Assembly: GCF_004535825.1 (NCBI RefSeq)
Contig: NZ_SGVY01000017.1
Span: 1 to 64,000 of the forward strand
Length of the DNA: 64,000 bases
Reading direction: 5' to 3'
Source: Segatella hominis
GTDB taxonomy: Bacteria; Bacteroidota; Bacteroidia; Bacteroidales; Bacteroidaceae
Position 1 is the stretch's first letter, and each line of letters starts with the position of its first letter. The notes under the pieces are model-generated. The model ran no database searches and was not told where the DNA came from. It saw only the letters and a list, made by a program, of their open reading frames with translations. Of the stretch, positions 43,581-51,838 are shown in pieces. Both the position numbers and the translations under genes were made by a program.

Positions 43581-43766
43581 CGACTGATTTTCTTCTCATC
43601 TGATGCCCACATTCTTGGAACAGATAATGGATGCCAAACCTCTTTAGAGCGTTTTACCGGTCCGAAGCGTAAGGCTTTCTTTGGAAAATGCATCGTAGTT
43701 CTGAAGGGAAAAGGTACACTTAAAGCACAGGCGCCTGACTTGAAAGAAGCAATGTTGAAGTTCTGA
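43581..43766 (+). pseudogene. C-terminal remnant of a glycoside hydrolase family 2 enzyme
   Basis: An open frame of 61 codons plus stop without a start codon runs directly after the lacI-family gene. It translates to FFSSDAHILGTDNGCQTS, then LERFTGPKRKAFFGKCIVVL, then a tail ending KEAMLKF. This matches the extreme C-terminus of GH2 beta-galactosidase-like proteins, where GxxNG, an S-x-E-x-F and a RKAFNGKCLVVL segment recur. The rest of the roughly 800-residue enzyme is missing, so this is a deletion remnant. Confidence 0.7.
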
Positions 43767-43825
43767 AATAGAGGTTGTTACACGCTAACAAAACTGTTTT
43801 TTTATTTTTCACAATATCTTTAAAA

Positions 43826-43860
43826 AATAACCAAGACAAAATTCGTTTGTCTTGGTTATT
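43826..43860. terminator. 15-base perfect hairpin, bidirectional terminator
   Basis: AATAACCAAGACAAA (43826-43840) pairs perfectly with TTTGTCTTGGTTATT (43846-43860) around ATTCG; two flanking A-T pairs extend it. It may have ended the lost GH2 operon. It directly abuts the next promoter. Confidence 0.75.
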
Positions 43861-43865
43861 TTGCT

Positions 43866-43873
43866 TATCTTTG
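43866..43873 (+). promoter_or_regulatory. Promoter of the GNAT gene, very close to its start
   Basis: TATCTTTG is followed by CAGGCATT and then ATG at 43882. TTTG at 43846-43849 is inside the hairpin but at 16 bases spacing. The leader would be 0-3 bases. Confidence 0.65.
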
Positions 43874-43881
43874 CAGGCATT

Positions 43882-44460
43882 ATGAAGATAAAAATAGAAA
43901 ATGCTACGCCTGACATGGCTTCTCATATTGCATCGCTTATCATGGAGGCGATGAATGCTGAGTGTTGTCAAAACTTTGCTGGACCTAAGCATACATTGGT
44001 TGACTTTCATCGTATGATGACCCGTTTGGTCGAGATGGAAGATAGCCAATATAGTTATCGTAATGTCTTGGCTGCCTATACCTCCAGTGGTATATTGGCT
44101 GGTATCTGTGTCGCTTATGATGGTGCAAAACTGCATCAGCTCCGTCGTCGATTCTATGAAGCTGCATTGGAAGCTTTTGGAATTGATTATACAGGCATGA
44201 CAGATGAGACGGAAGATGGTGAGTTCTATATTGACAGTCTCGCTGTCTCCAGTAATTTCCGTGGAAAGGGCATTGCTTCTCAGTTGCTTCAGGCTACTAT
44301 TGAGCGTGGGGCAGAACTTGGAATACCAACAGTCGGTTTGCTTGTCGATAAAGGTAATCCTAAAGCTGAGGCTCTCTATCAGCGTCTTGGTTTTGTTTAT
44401 GTCAATGATTCCACATGGGGTGGACATCCGATGAGACATTTACAGTATAAGCAAAACTGA
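43882..44460 (+). CDS. GNAT family N-acetyltransferase
   Basis: A 192-residue GNAT-fold protein. The acetyl-CoA motif A is SLAVSSNFRGKGIASQLLQATIE (Q/R-x-x-G-x-G/A), and motif B is VDKGNPKAEALYQRLGFVYV. The target is unknown. The ATG at 43882 is chosen because the -7 box at 43866 leaves no room for the in-frame ATG at 43852, and the fold begins at MKIKIENATPDM. Codon use is more A/T-rich than in the preceding genes. Confidence 0.88.
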   Translation: MKIKIENATPDMASHIASLIMEAMNAECCQNFAGPKHTLVDFHRMMTRLVEMEDSQYSYRNVLAAYTSSGILAGICVAYDGAKLHQLRRRFYEAALEAFGIDYTGMTDETEDGEFYIDSLAVSSNFRGKGIASQLLQATIERGAELGIPTVGLLVDKGNPKAEALYQRLGFVYVNDSTWGGHPMRHLQYKQN

Positions 44461-44602
44461 TATCTGATATTTTGTTGCATAATGTCTTTGGCGTGATATT
44501 CATCATGCTAACGCACTGTTGTGCAAAGAGTTGTGCAATCGTTTGCTCAAGTAAAAATGCAAAAAACTAATATAAATGCATCCAACTTATTACTTTTTGT
44601 CG
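44461..44602. other. AT-rich spacer, nothing recognised
   Basis: No gene, repeat or clear hairpin is seen between the GNAT stop and the orphan promoter at 44603. Confidence 0.5.
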
Positions 44603-44610
44603 TACCTTTG
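44603..44610 (+). promoter_or_regulatory. Orphan promoter ahead of a candidate small RNA
   Basis: CGTACCTTTGCAATC contains a perfect TACCTTTG. No plus-strand gene follows before the terminator at 44757-44800. Confidence 0.65.
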
Positions 44611-44615
44611 CAATC

Positions 44616-44800
44616 AGAAAAAGGTTTTAGGTTTTTCATATAGGTAAAGTATAGGTTATAGCTGAATTACTGTAGGTATTCAGTTTCTCAGTAGAAAGTA
44701 AGTTTTTAGGTTTAGGTTGAATAAAATTTTATTAGTTTTTGTTGATTTAGTAAAAAGAATTGTCCTGACTGCGTGATGTAGTCAGGACAATTCCTTTTTA
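44616..44800 (+). ncRNA. Candidate small non-coding RNA (about 185 bases)
   Basis: The segment has a consensus promoter at 44603 and a perfect 14-base terminator stem GAATTGTCCTGACT/AGTCAGGACAATTC (44757-44793) followed by CTTTTTATAT. There is no ATG in the body (44616-44756). A smaller hairpin CTGAAT/ATTCAG lies at 44662-44683, and TTTTAGGTTT-like motifs recur at each end. The terminator works both ways and can also end the minus-strand gene at 44816. I could not match it to a known RNA family. Confidence 0.55.
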
Positions 44801-44815
44801 TATGGATGCAAGATT

Positions 44816-46240
44816 TTATTTCTTTGGATGTACTTCTTCCATCTGTGGTTGAATCTTTTCGATTTCTTCCAGTTCCTCTATCTCGTTTTCTTCCATATCC
44901 CTATCAAGTCTGTCTCTCCAGAGATACTTTCTGGTTTCGTGTACGATAATTCCGCTGAGGCATAGCAGGGATACCAGGTTTGGAATGGCCATGAGTGCAT
45001 TCATGCAGTCTGCTATGTTCCACACGAGACCGAGGCTGATAACACTTCCTGCAAAGATACTTGCGATGTATAGCATTCGATAGCATAACATCCACTTTTT
45101 GCCCTTAAGATATTCCACGCAACGCTCTCCGTAATAGCTCCATCCCAATGTTGTACTGAAAGCAAAAGTCGCCAGTCCGAAAGTTAAAAGAGGGGCACCG
45201 ATATAAGGGATTTTACTGAATGCGGCTTTGGTAAGTGCTGCACCATTATGATAGTCTATATCTGGATAGGCAATGATACTGGAGGTAATTACTAAACCTG
45301 TTAATGCACAGATGATGACAGTGTCCCAGAATGTACCAGTAGATGATACCAATGCCTGGCGTACAGGATTGCGGGTTTGTGCAGCTGCAGCAACAATAGG
45401 GGCAGATCCCAAACCAGACTCATTAGAAAAAAGGCCACGTGCGATACCATAACGTGCAGCCATCATCAATGTGCTACCCGCGAAGCCGCCTCCTGCAGCT
45501 TTGGTAGTAAAGGCTGACTCCAGGATAACCTTGAGAGCAGGCAACAGATAGGCATGGTTGACAAAGAGAATGTATATGCATCCGATGACATAGAAGAGTG
45601 CCATGAAAGGGACTAACATACCGCATACATTTGAGATTGTCTTTACACCACCGAGAATTACGGCTGCACCAAGAATAGTAACGATGGCTCCCGTAATGTA
45701 TGGTGATATTCCATATTGGTTTTCTACCAGAGAAGATATAGCATTAGCCTGTACGGTACTTCCTATTCCAAAAGAAGCCAATGCAGCAAAGATTGCAAAA
45801 AGAATGGCCAGCCATTTCCAGCCCAATCCTTTCTCTAATGCATACATAGGTCCACCCAGCATGCGTCCTCGTCTCGTTTTTACTCGATATTTTACTGCAA
45901 GTAATCCTTCTGCATATTTTGTGGATATACCAAATACACCTGTAAGCCAGCACCATAGTACAGCACCCGGACCACCCAGCGCAATGGCCGTGGCAACACC
46001 GATGATATTACCTGTTCCGATAGTTGCAGCAAGCGCTGTAGCCAGGGCACCAAACTGTGATACGTCTCCTGTTGCGTTCTTATCCTTCTTGAGGGAAAGC
46101 TTGATAGCTTTCAATATCTTACGTTGCGGAAAACGTAATCGGATAGTCAGGAATATATGGGTTCCTAACAGAAGGATAATCATAGGCCATCCCCAAAGGA
46201 ATGAACTGAAAGCTAAGAAAAAATCGTTGATTGCATCCAT
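44816..46240 (-). CDS. Alanine/glycine:cation symporter family protein (AGCS)
   Basis: A 474-residue protein with about 11 membrane segments and the AGCS signatures ALATALAATIGTGNIIGVATAIALGGPGAVLW and ARGLFSNESGLGSAPIVAAAAQT. It takes up alanine or glycine with Na+ through the inner membrane. The C-terminal tail is acidic (EENEIEELEEIEKIQP). It stands alone, ending at the shared terminator at 44757-44793. Confidence 0.93.
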   Translation of the reverse strand: MDAINDFFLAFSSFLWGWPMIILLLGTHIFLTIRLRFPQRKILKAIKLSLKKDKNATGDVSQFGALATALAATIGTGNIIGVATAIALGGPGAVLWCWLTGVFGISTKYAEGLLAVKYRVKTRRGRMLGGPMYALEKGLGWKWLAILFAIFAALASFGIGSTVQANAISSLVENQYGISPYITGAIVTILGAAVILGGVKTISNVCGMLVPFMALFYVIGCIYILFVNHAYLLPALKVILESAFTTKAAGGGFAGSTLMMAARYGIARGLFSNESGLGSAPIVAAAAQTRNPVRQALVSSTGTFWDTVIICALTGLVITSSIIAYPDIDYHNGAALTKAAFSKIPYIGAPLLTFGLATFAFSTTLGWSYYGERCVEYLKGKKWMLCYRMLYIASIFAGSVISLGLVWNIADCMNALMAIPNLVSLLCLSGIIVHETRKYLWRDRLDRDMEENEIEELEEIEKIQPQMEEVHPKK

Positions 46241-46322
46241 AAGTCTCTCTTAATTTACCTTATTATTTTGTGTTTATATTTATGTAATTGAAGTTTTGGA
46301 AAGTGAATATTTGTTCTATCAC

Positions 46323-46907
46323 TTATTTTTTATGTTCTTCTTCAAATCTTACCTTTACATTTGTAAATCCCATAGCCTTGAGCATCTTGTAGAATTGAAT
46401 CCGAGCATTTTCTTCTGCTGTTGATATGTTTGTATTTGATAAGCATCGTATTCTCATTGCATTGTAAGCTCGCTCATAAAGTTTTTGCCTGTCTTTTCCT
46501 GTCCAGTCACCGGTTTCAAAAAAAGACTGGGTTCTTGCTTCGTCAATAAAATTATGATCCAGTAGTTTGATAGGAGGTAGTGTACAGACAATCGTATCTT
46601 TCTCTGTTTCTATCCAACCTTCCTTTACTTCTTTCATATCAATGCCAAGCCGAAGTGTACCATAATAGATACGTACTAACTTGTCGTCACCGAAGAAGCC
46701 ATGCCTTGTTGTATCAATGAGTTCTTCGTCACTGATTGATAGAAATTCCCATTGCCCGATGTTCTCTATAGTGCGGATTTGTGTAGGAGACAGTTGTGTC
46801 TGCCCCACGTTTTCTCCTTCCACATGAGTATCTCTTGCCAACCAATATAGACTTCCACCTATTATAATGACAAGTACTAATATAATGATGAATTCTATTC
46901 GCTTCAT
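46323..46907 (-). CDS. DUF4230 family protein, membrane-anchored
   Basis: The 194-residue protein has one N-terminal membrane anchor (residues 5-24) and an extracytoplasmic DUF4230 domain (QIRTIENIGQWEFLSISDEELID, LGIDMKEVKEGW, C-terminal QFYKMLKAMGFTNVKVRF). The family function is unknown. The second DUF4230 gene lies 142 bases upstream in the same direction, so they are probably a tandem pair under the promoter at 47750. Confidence 0.78.
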   Translation of the reverse strand: MKRIEFIIILVLVIIIGGSLYWLARDTHVEGENVGQTQLSPTQIRTIENIGQWEFLSISDEELIDTTRHGFFGDDKLVRIYYGTLRLGIDMKEVKEGWIETEKDTIVCTLPPIKLLDHNFIDEARTQSFFETGDWTGKDRQKLYERAYNAMRIRCLSNTNISTAEENARIQFYKMLKAMGFTNVKVRFEEEHKK

Positions 46908-47049
46908 TGTATATTGCCTTTTTATTATCTTTATTTCTTCAGGTTGATCTTTACCTAATTAATATCTTTGTTATATGGCTACCCTCCGGCTTTTTTATCT
47001 GATTATTAGAACCTTCTCTTTAAATCAGATACTTTTATAACCTGTTCCT

Positions 47050-47727
47050 TTAGTTCGTCTTCTTTTCAATAGTCGAATAGTCCAGGATGGTCTTGAGATC
47101 GTCCAAAGAAAATTTCTTTCTAAAAGTTATCTTTATATTTTCTTCTTTGAATCCCATTTCTATGAGCATAGGAATTAGAATGTTGGCAGCATTTTGTCTT
47201 GCTGTTTCAATGACTTCCATATTGGGAATGTCCTTGATGATTCCTTCCCGGCCCTGCTGTTCATATAGACTGAGTTCAGCATCGCTAAAGTTACGTCGGG
47301 TGAGAGAAACAAACTGCTTGACTCCTTCATGATCTATTTTGCTGCTTGTCAGCATTATTTTTGGGTCAGGCAATGTAATCTCTATTTTTTCTTCCTTTCT
47401 GTTGATGTTCTGTGCCCCAAAATCCTTGAAATCTATGTATGCTTTTAGTGTGGCATCCATCGGAATTGCAACTTTTCTGTTGGAACCTGGTACATTGATA
47501 TTAAAATCTTTTTTGAATATAGAGCCTTTCAATTTCAGTTGGTCGTCATGAGTTACTATTTTATGGACATGTATTTCTGTCGTGTAAAGTCTGTTGCATT
47601 TTTGTATCTGCATTACCATCATGGGAATAGTATCAATGACAGTCTTCTTTTCCTCTGTTTTCTTTTCTGAGCAAGAGGAAAAGGTGTATATGATAGCAAC
47701 TAATAATAAAAAAAATAACTTTTTCAT
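47050..47727 (-). CDS. DUF4230 family lipoprotein
   Basis: A 225-residue lipoprotein (signal 1-18, lipobox TFSSC, lipidated Cys19) with the DUF4230 pattern (YTTEIHVHKIVTHDD, DATLKAYIDFKDF, ITLPDPKIMLTSSKIDHEGVKQF, LIEMGFKEENIKITFRKKF). It resembles the neighbouring anchored DUF4230 protein at domain level but is diverged. The lipidated and membrane-anchored forms may act together in the periplasm; this is inference. It is the first gene after its own promoter. Confidence 0.78.
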   Translation of the reverse strand: MKKLFFLLLVAIIYTFSSCSEKKTEEKKTVIDTIPMMVMQIQKCNRLYTTEIHVHKIVTHDDQLKLKGSIFKKDFNINVPGSNRKVAIPMDATLKAYIDFKDFGAQNINRKEEKIEITLPDPKIMLTSSKIDHEGVKQFVSLTRRNFSDAELSLYEQQGREGIIKDIPNMEVIETARQNAANILIPMLIEMGFKEENIKITFRKKFSLDDLKTILDYSTIEKKTN

Positions 47728-47749
47728 ACGAATTGTCTTGTTTTGGATG

Positions 47750-47781
47750 CAAAGTTACATCAAAATGTTTGAAAAACCAAA
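47750..47781 (-). promoter_or_regulatory. Promoter of the DUF4230 pair
   Basis: On the minus strand TAACTTTG (47757-47750) lies 20 bases after TTTG (47781-47778). The start codon at 47727 is 22 bases downstream of the box. Confidence 0.75.
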
Positions 47782-48066
47782 TTATTTCTTTTCTTTTGTT
47801 TCTTTTTAATAGTGATTCATTGATCATATGCATTTTTCCTTCAGAAAGATATCTTCTTGGAAGATTGTTTTTGTGTTGAAATATGTTAAAAACGAAGAAA
47901 AATCAATTTCGTATTAAACCTTTCTGCTTTCAAAGTGTCTATATAAACGATTAGAATTCATAAACTGAACTTTTATAATATCGTGTGAGAACAATAGGTT
48001 TTTAGTTAGTAAAAAGGTTAAGAAGCACTCTCTTGTGAAAGAGGGTGCTTTTTTTATTCTGTTTTT
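47782..48066. other. Gene-free stretch ending in an orphan terminator
   Basis: About 285 AT-rich bases between divergent promoters. The only structured element is the terminator at 48023-48055. A 29-codon frame (47828-47917) ends before it, but has no ribosome site or promoter match and was not called. Confidence 0.55.
48023..48055 (+). terminator. Orphan intrinsic terminator
   Basis: AAGCACTCTCTT (48023-48034) pairs with AAGAGGGTGCTT (48039-48050), 12 pairs with one G-T, and seven or more T follow. No plus-strand gene precedes it in the gap, so it may end an unrecognised small RNA or be a barrier to readthrough. Confidence 0.8.
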
Positions 48067-48097
48067 TTTGTCAATTGATAATTTTTTCTTAATTTTG
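48067..48097 (+). promoter_or_regulatory. Promoter of the DUF4738-like lipoprotein
   Basis: TTTG (48067-48070), 19 bases, TAATTTTG (48090-48097), then CCAC. The start is 22 bases downstream at 48120. Confidence 0.75.
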
Positions 48098-48119
48098 CCA
48101 CATAATCTATAAAAATGTA

Positions 48120-48725
48120 ATGATGAATAGAATATTTCCTTTACTTTTGGCTGCATGTCTTGTCACAGGCTTCACATCTTGCAGTGAAAAGAAAAAGAGT
48201 GATGTTATCATCGCTCCAAAGCCTCAGGCTCCAAAGCCAAAGAAAACTCAGCAGATGAGTGGATATGAACAGGCTCGTGAGGTTGAATGGCTGGGTTCAA
48301 CCTATAAAGTTATAGTTAAGCGTGAAGCAGACAATAGTTTGCCTTTAGCTGTCGGTGATGATAATACCAAATATTTTGATAATAAGATTACGGTTAGAAT
48401 TCTGCGTAAAGATGGTACTGAATTTTTTAATCGTACCTTTCTGAAGACCGATTTTACGGGATATTTAGATAAAAATACCCAGCAAAATGGGGCATTGCTT
48501 GGTTTGGTCTATGTACAGGCTGAGGGTAACAACCTGGTTTTTGCAGGAAGTGTTGGATCTCCAGATGTAACAAGTGATGAGTATGTGCCTTTAGTAGTTA
48601 AGATCTCTCGCATGGGTGCTGTTTCCGTTGGTAAAGATACCAAATTGGATACAGGTAGTGATGAAGAAGATGATGATAATACTAATGAGCAACAAAAAAC
48701 CTCATCCGATGAGGATGAGGTCTAA
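48120..48725 (+). CDS. Lipoprotein, DUF4738-like
   Basis: A 201-residue lipoprotein (lipobox FTSC, lipidated Cys21). A Pro/Lys-rich linker (PKPQAPKPKKTQQ, about 33-45), a beta-rich domain (about 50-175) and an acidic tail (SDEEDDDNTNEQQ) follow. The middle part recalls the Bacteroidales DUF4738 family, but I am not certain. Acidic tails often mark surface exposure or ion contact; no function is known. The start may be the ATG at 48120 or 48123. The hairpin CCTCATCC/GGATGAGG lies in its last codons. Confidence 0.7.
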   Translation: MMNRIFPLLLAACLVTGFTSCSEKKKSDVIIAPKPQAPKPKKTQQMSGYEQAREVEWLGSTYKVIVKREADNSLPLAVGDDNTKYFDNKITVRILRKDGTEFFNRTFLKTDFTGYLDKNTQQNGALLGLVYVQAEGNNLVFAGSVGSPDVTSDEYVPLVVKISRMGAVSVGKDTKLDTGSDEEDDDNTNEQQKTSSDEDEV

Positions 48726-48759
48726 TGCTTATGTGAATTGATTATCAATCTTGCAGAAT

Positions 48760-48794
48760 AAAGACTACTTGAAAAGTTTTCGGTAGTCTTTTTC
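48760..48794. terminator. Terminator shared by convergent genes
   Basis: AAAGACTAC (48760-48768) pairs with GTAGTCTTT (48783-48791) followed by TTC. It ends the lipoprotein gene on the plus strand and overlaps the last codons of the minus-strand gene ending at 48765. Confidence 0.7.
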
Positions 48795-49145
48795 AAAGCT
48801 TAGAGGGTGTCGGCCAAGGAAGAGTATATTGAGCAGACAATTGGCTGCTAATTCTTCATCATTGAGGCTAGCACCCTTTCCTTTTTTGATTTCTTTACCG
48901 AGGCAAGCATCCCAGGTTGTATTGAAACTGGTGTCATCTGCTCCCACAATCATATCCTTGCTATTTGGATCTTCCTTAAGTTCGTATCTGATGGTTTTCT
49001 TTGAAACTACAGGCTGGATGTTGCAAAGCATATTGAATGCTTTTTCAAATATATCACGATGCAGGTATGCATTTGGATACATTTCATTCACTGCAGGGAA
49101 TAACTCTTCAAATTCGAATGATTGTAATAACTGATATAGTTTCAT
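48765..49145 (-). CDS. Conserved hypothetical protein
   Basis: With the ATG at 49145, the product has 126 residues (MKLYQLLQSFEFEELFPAVNEMYPNA... ) and no signal or membrane segment. A longer frame to 49220 begins in low-quality sequence overlapping ribH, so the shorter start is chosen; AAGG lies 6 bases before it. I do not recognise the family. It is 38 bases after ribH and probably in the same transcript. Confidence 0.68.
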   Translation of the reverse strand: MKLYQLLQSFEFEELFPAVNEMYPNAYLHRDIFEKAFNMLCNIQPVVSKKTIRYELKEDPNSKDMIVGADDTSFNTTWDACLGKEIKKGKGASLNDEELAANCLLNILFLGRHPLSFEKDYRKLFK

Positions 49146-49183
49146 ATACCTTATTATATATAGTACGTTATTATTATATATAG

Positions 49184-49660
49184 TTAGAATTTTGCCATTT
49201 TTATAGCATCTATAGCACATTCGTCACCCTTGTTTCCAAGTTTACCACCGCAGCGGTCTTGAGCCTGCTGCAGGTCATTTGTTGTTAACAGACCATAGAT
49301 GACAGGGATTTCCTGTGTGGCATTTAAGCGAGCTATACCATAGGTAACTCCTTGACAGATATAGTCGAAATGTGGAGTTTCACCGCGTATTACGCATCCA
49401 AGTATGATGACTGCATCGTAACCACCGTTGAGTACCATCTGGTGAGCACCATAGATGAGTTCAAAACTGCCAGGAACAGTCTTTACATGAATGTTTTCAG
49501 AAAGAGCGCCATGCTTTTCCAAAGTCTTGACAGCTCCGTCAAGCAAGGCACCTGTTACCTCTGGGTTCCATTCTGCTACCACGATGCCAAAGCACATATT
49601 GCTTGCGTCTGGCACCTTGGTAAAGTCGTAGTCTGATAAATTATGAAGTGCTGTTGCCAT
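49184..49660 (-). CDS. ribH: 6,7-dimethyl-8-ribityllumazine synthase RibH
   Basis: A 158-residue lumazine synthase with [31 protein letters not shown], the catalytic loop [19 protein letters not shown] (His in the active site) and [21 protein letters not shown]. It makes the last intermediate before riboflavin, forming 60-subunit shells in the cytosol. It starts 2 bases after the TPR gene stop, so translation is coupled. No other rib gene is nearby. Confidence 0.95.
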   Translation of the reverse strand: MATALHNLSDYDFTKVPDASNMCFGIVVAEWNPEVTGALLDGAVKTLEKHGALSENIHVKTVPGSFELIYGAHQMVLNGGYDAVIILGCVIRGETPHFDYICQGVTYGIARLNATQEIPVIYGLLTTNDLQQAQDRCGGKLGNKGDECAIDAIKMAKF

Positions 49661-49662
49661 AA

Positions 49663-50358
49663 TTAGTTGGAAGCTCTTTCGATGTATTTATCAATCTCTG
49701 AACTCTGAACGAGCATAGAGTTTACATATTTTTTCTTGATGTCCTGGTAGATGCTCAAAGCGTCTGCCTTCTTTCCTTGACTTTCAAGGATTTCACCTGC
49801 TTTGATGAGGAAAGTAGGAGAGAGACTGTTGTTAGCACCGTCTTGTGCTTTGTCATCAGCCATGCTTGCAGCATTCTTAAATGCTTCTACTGCCTTGTCG
49901 AGCTGGTTAAGATGTGCATAAGCATCACCTAAAGCAGCCTGAGCTGCAGGACTAATCATCTGATCGCCTTTAGAAGAGAATGCATCAAGGCTTTTCTGTG
50001 CTTCAGCCCATTTGCCAAGGTTTGCATAGCAAAGACCAGCATAGAGATTGGCCAGGTTTGCAGCTTTTGTACCGCTGTAGTCATTTGCAATTTTTGCAAA
50101 ACCTACATAGCCAGCACCATCGCCATTGAGAGCCTGATCGTACATCTCATTGTTGAAGTAAGTCTGACCTTTACCCAACATAGTGCTTGCTTTGTCCTCA
50201 CGTGGACCAGCAATCTGATTGTTGTAAACGAAAATACCTGCAATAATTACAATGATAGCAACTATTGCGCCGAGAATCAACTTCTTGTTCTTCAAGAAGA
50301 AGGCCTCATGAATGTTAAGGCTCTCGCTTTCTGGAGCCTGTACGTTGTTGTTTGCCAT
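49663..50358 (-). CDS. TPR-containing membrane-anchored protein (YfgM-like)
   Basis: The 231-residue protein has a short cytosolic N-terminus, one membrane helix (about 30-49, [19 protein letters not shown]) and 4-5 TPR-like helical pairs in the periplasmic part ([48 protein letters not shown]). It resembles YfgM/DUF2133-type proteins that work with the Sec translocon or chaperones in E. coli; that link is inference here. It is first in a unit with ribH. Confidence 0.82.
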   Translation of the reverse strand: MANNNVQAPESESLNIHEAFFLKNKKLILGAIVAIIVIIAGIFVYNNQIAGPREDKASTMLGKGQTYFNNEMYDQALNGDGAGYVGFAKIANDYSGTKAANLANLYAGLCYANLGKWAEAQKSLDAFSSKGDQMISPAAQAALGDAYAHLNQLDKAVEAFKNAASMADDKAQDGANNSLSPTFLIKAGEILESQGKKADALSIYQDIKKKYVNSMLVQSSEIDKYIERASN

Positions 50359-50509
50359 TTTTTTATTTTGTTTTTTTTATTATTCGAAGTCCGTTGGATA
50401 AGCGCATCATCCTTAGAATCCTTTAGTAAAAGGAAAGTAATCATTTATATAAATGAATGCTCATCACCCTTTATGTCTTTTTATGAATCGATTGCGCCTA
50501 ATTTTTTTG

Positions 50510-50517
50510 CAAAAATA
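50510..50517 (-). promoter_or_regulatory. Promoter of the TPR-ribH unit
   Basis: On the minus strand TATTTTTG fits TAnnTTTG, about 150 bases upstream of the start at 50358. It diverges from the recF promoter 60 bases away. Confidence 0.5.
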
Positions 50518-50580
50518 CGCAATTTTATTTATATATTGAAATTTCTAGCGTACTTTTTTCGTTTTTTGCGGTTTTTCTGC

Positions 50581-50588
50581 TATCTTTG
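50581..50588 (+). promoter_or_regulatory. Promoter of recF
   Basis: TATCTTTG followed by CAG lies 24 bases before the start chosen at 50613. Confidence 0.65.
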
Positions 50589-50612
50589 CAGTCCAAAAGC
50601 TATAAAGAGCCT

Positions 50613-51722
50613 ATGATTTTAGAGAATATTTCCATCATAAACTATAAGAATATAAAGGGAGTGAACTTGAATTTGTCCCCAAAGATTAATTGTCTTATCG
50701 GCCATAACGGTGTAGGTAAGACTAATTTTTTGGATGCTATATATTACCTCTCTTTTTGTCGCAGTGCCAATAATCCTATTGACTCTCAGATTATCATGCA
50801 TGATGAGAATTTCTTTATGCTTGAAGGTAACTATCGCACAGAACAGGGTGATATAGAGAATATCTATTGTGGTATGAAGCGAGGTACGAAGAAACATTTC
50901 AAGCGCAATAAGAAGGAGTATAAGCGATTGTCTCAGCATATCGGTTTGGTTCCCTTGATTTATGTTTCCCCTTCTGATTCTTCCCTTATAGAAGGGGGAA
51001 GTGAGGAGCGCCGTCGCCTGATGGATGTTGTCATTTCTCAATATGACCATTCTTATATAGAATTGTTGTCTAATTATAATAAGGCACTCCAGCAGCGTAA
51101 TGCTCTTTTGAAGATGGAGGAGGAGCCTGATTCGTCCTTGCTTGATATATGGGAACAGGAGATGGCTCGTAATGGTGAGTTGCTCTTTCAGAAACGTCTT
51201 GCTTTTGTTGATGAATTGGTTCCTGTTTTTCAACAGATTTATCAGCAAATTTCTGGCCAGCGGGAAATAGTTAGCCTTCGCTATATCTCTCATTGTCAGC
51301 GTGGGCCGCTACTGGATGTTATCCAGCGTGATAGATTCAAGGATCGGGCTGTTGGTTATTCTCTTCATGGTGTACATCGTGATGATCTTGAGATGCTTAT
51401 TGGTGATTTCCAGATGAAACGGGAAGGTAGTCAAGGCCAGAATAAAACTTTTGTGCTTGCATTGAAACTTGCTCAATTTGATTTCTTGCGCCGCACTTCT
51501 TCTACAACTACACCTTTGTTGTTGTTAGACGATATCTTTGACAAATTGGATGCGCAGAGAGTAGAATCTATTGTCCAACTTGTTTCTGGTGATAACTTCG
51601 GACAGATATTCATTACTGATACGAATCGTGATCATTTGGATAAAATCCTATCTAAAAGCGATGGTGAATATAAAATATTTACTGTTGAAGGTGGAGATAT
51701 AGGGCTGATGAATAATAGTTGA
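50613..51722 (+). CDS. recF: DNA replication and repair protein RecF
   Basis: A 369-residue SMC/ABC-type ATPase with Walker A IGHNGVGKTNFLDAIY, ABC-signature-like GSQGQNKTFVLALKLAQ and Walker B PLLLLDDIFDKLD. RecF loads RecA on gapped DNA with RecO and RecR. The start at 50613 (MILENISIINYKN) is chosen over one at 50586 because the earlier one overlaps the -7 box. DUF721/DciA follows, a usual neighbour in Bacteroidetes. Confidence 0.94.
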   Translation: MILENISIINYKNIKGVNLNLSPKINCLIGHNGVGKTNFLDAIYYLSFCRSANNPIDSQIIMHDENFFMLEGNYRTEQGDIENIYCGMKRGTKKHFKRNKKEYKRLSQHIGLVPLIYVSPSDSSLIEGGSEERRRLMDVVISQYDHSYIELLSNYNKALQQRNALLKMEEEPDSSLLDIWEQEMARNGELLFQKRLAFVDELVPVFQQIYQQISGQREIVSLRYISHCQRGPLLDVIQRDRFKDRAVGYSLHGVHRDDLEMLIGDFQMKREGSQGQNKTFVLALKLAQFDFLRRTSSTTTPLLLLDDIFDKLDAQRVESIVQLVSGDNFGQIFITDTNRDHLDKILSKSDGEYKIFTVEGGDIGLMNNS

Positions 51723-51838
51723 GAAAGACTCTTTCTCTCTGGGGTTAAGTCTATTTCGCTGTTGCAAAGTCCTTGCTTCTGTTGGCTTGGGACTAATGCT
51801 CTGTTTGATTCACATTAATTATTAAAATCATTTATATC

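Noticed and set aside
44616-44800. 6S RNA or another named family for the small RNA candidate
   Set aside because: The long rod with central bubble of 6S could not be drawn; only one small inner hairpin and the terminator are clear.
47828-47917. 29-codon ORF before the orphan terminator
   Set aside because: No promoter box in the right place, no ribosome site and no recognisable sequence.
50308-50616. 102-codon plus-strand frame overlapping the recF promoter
   Set aside because: It lies across the start of the TPR gene and the divergent promoters and shows no coding bias.
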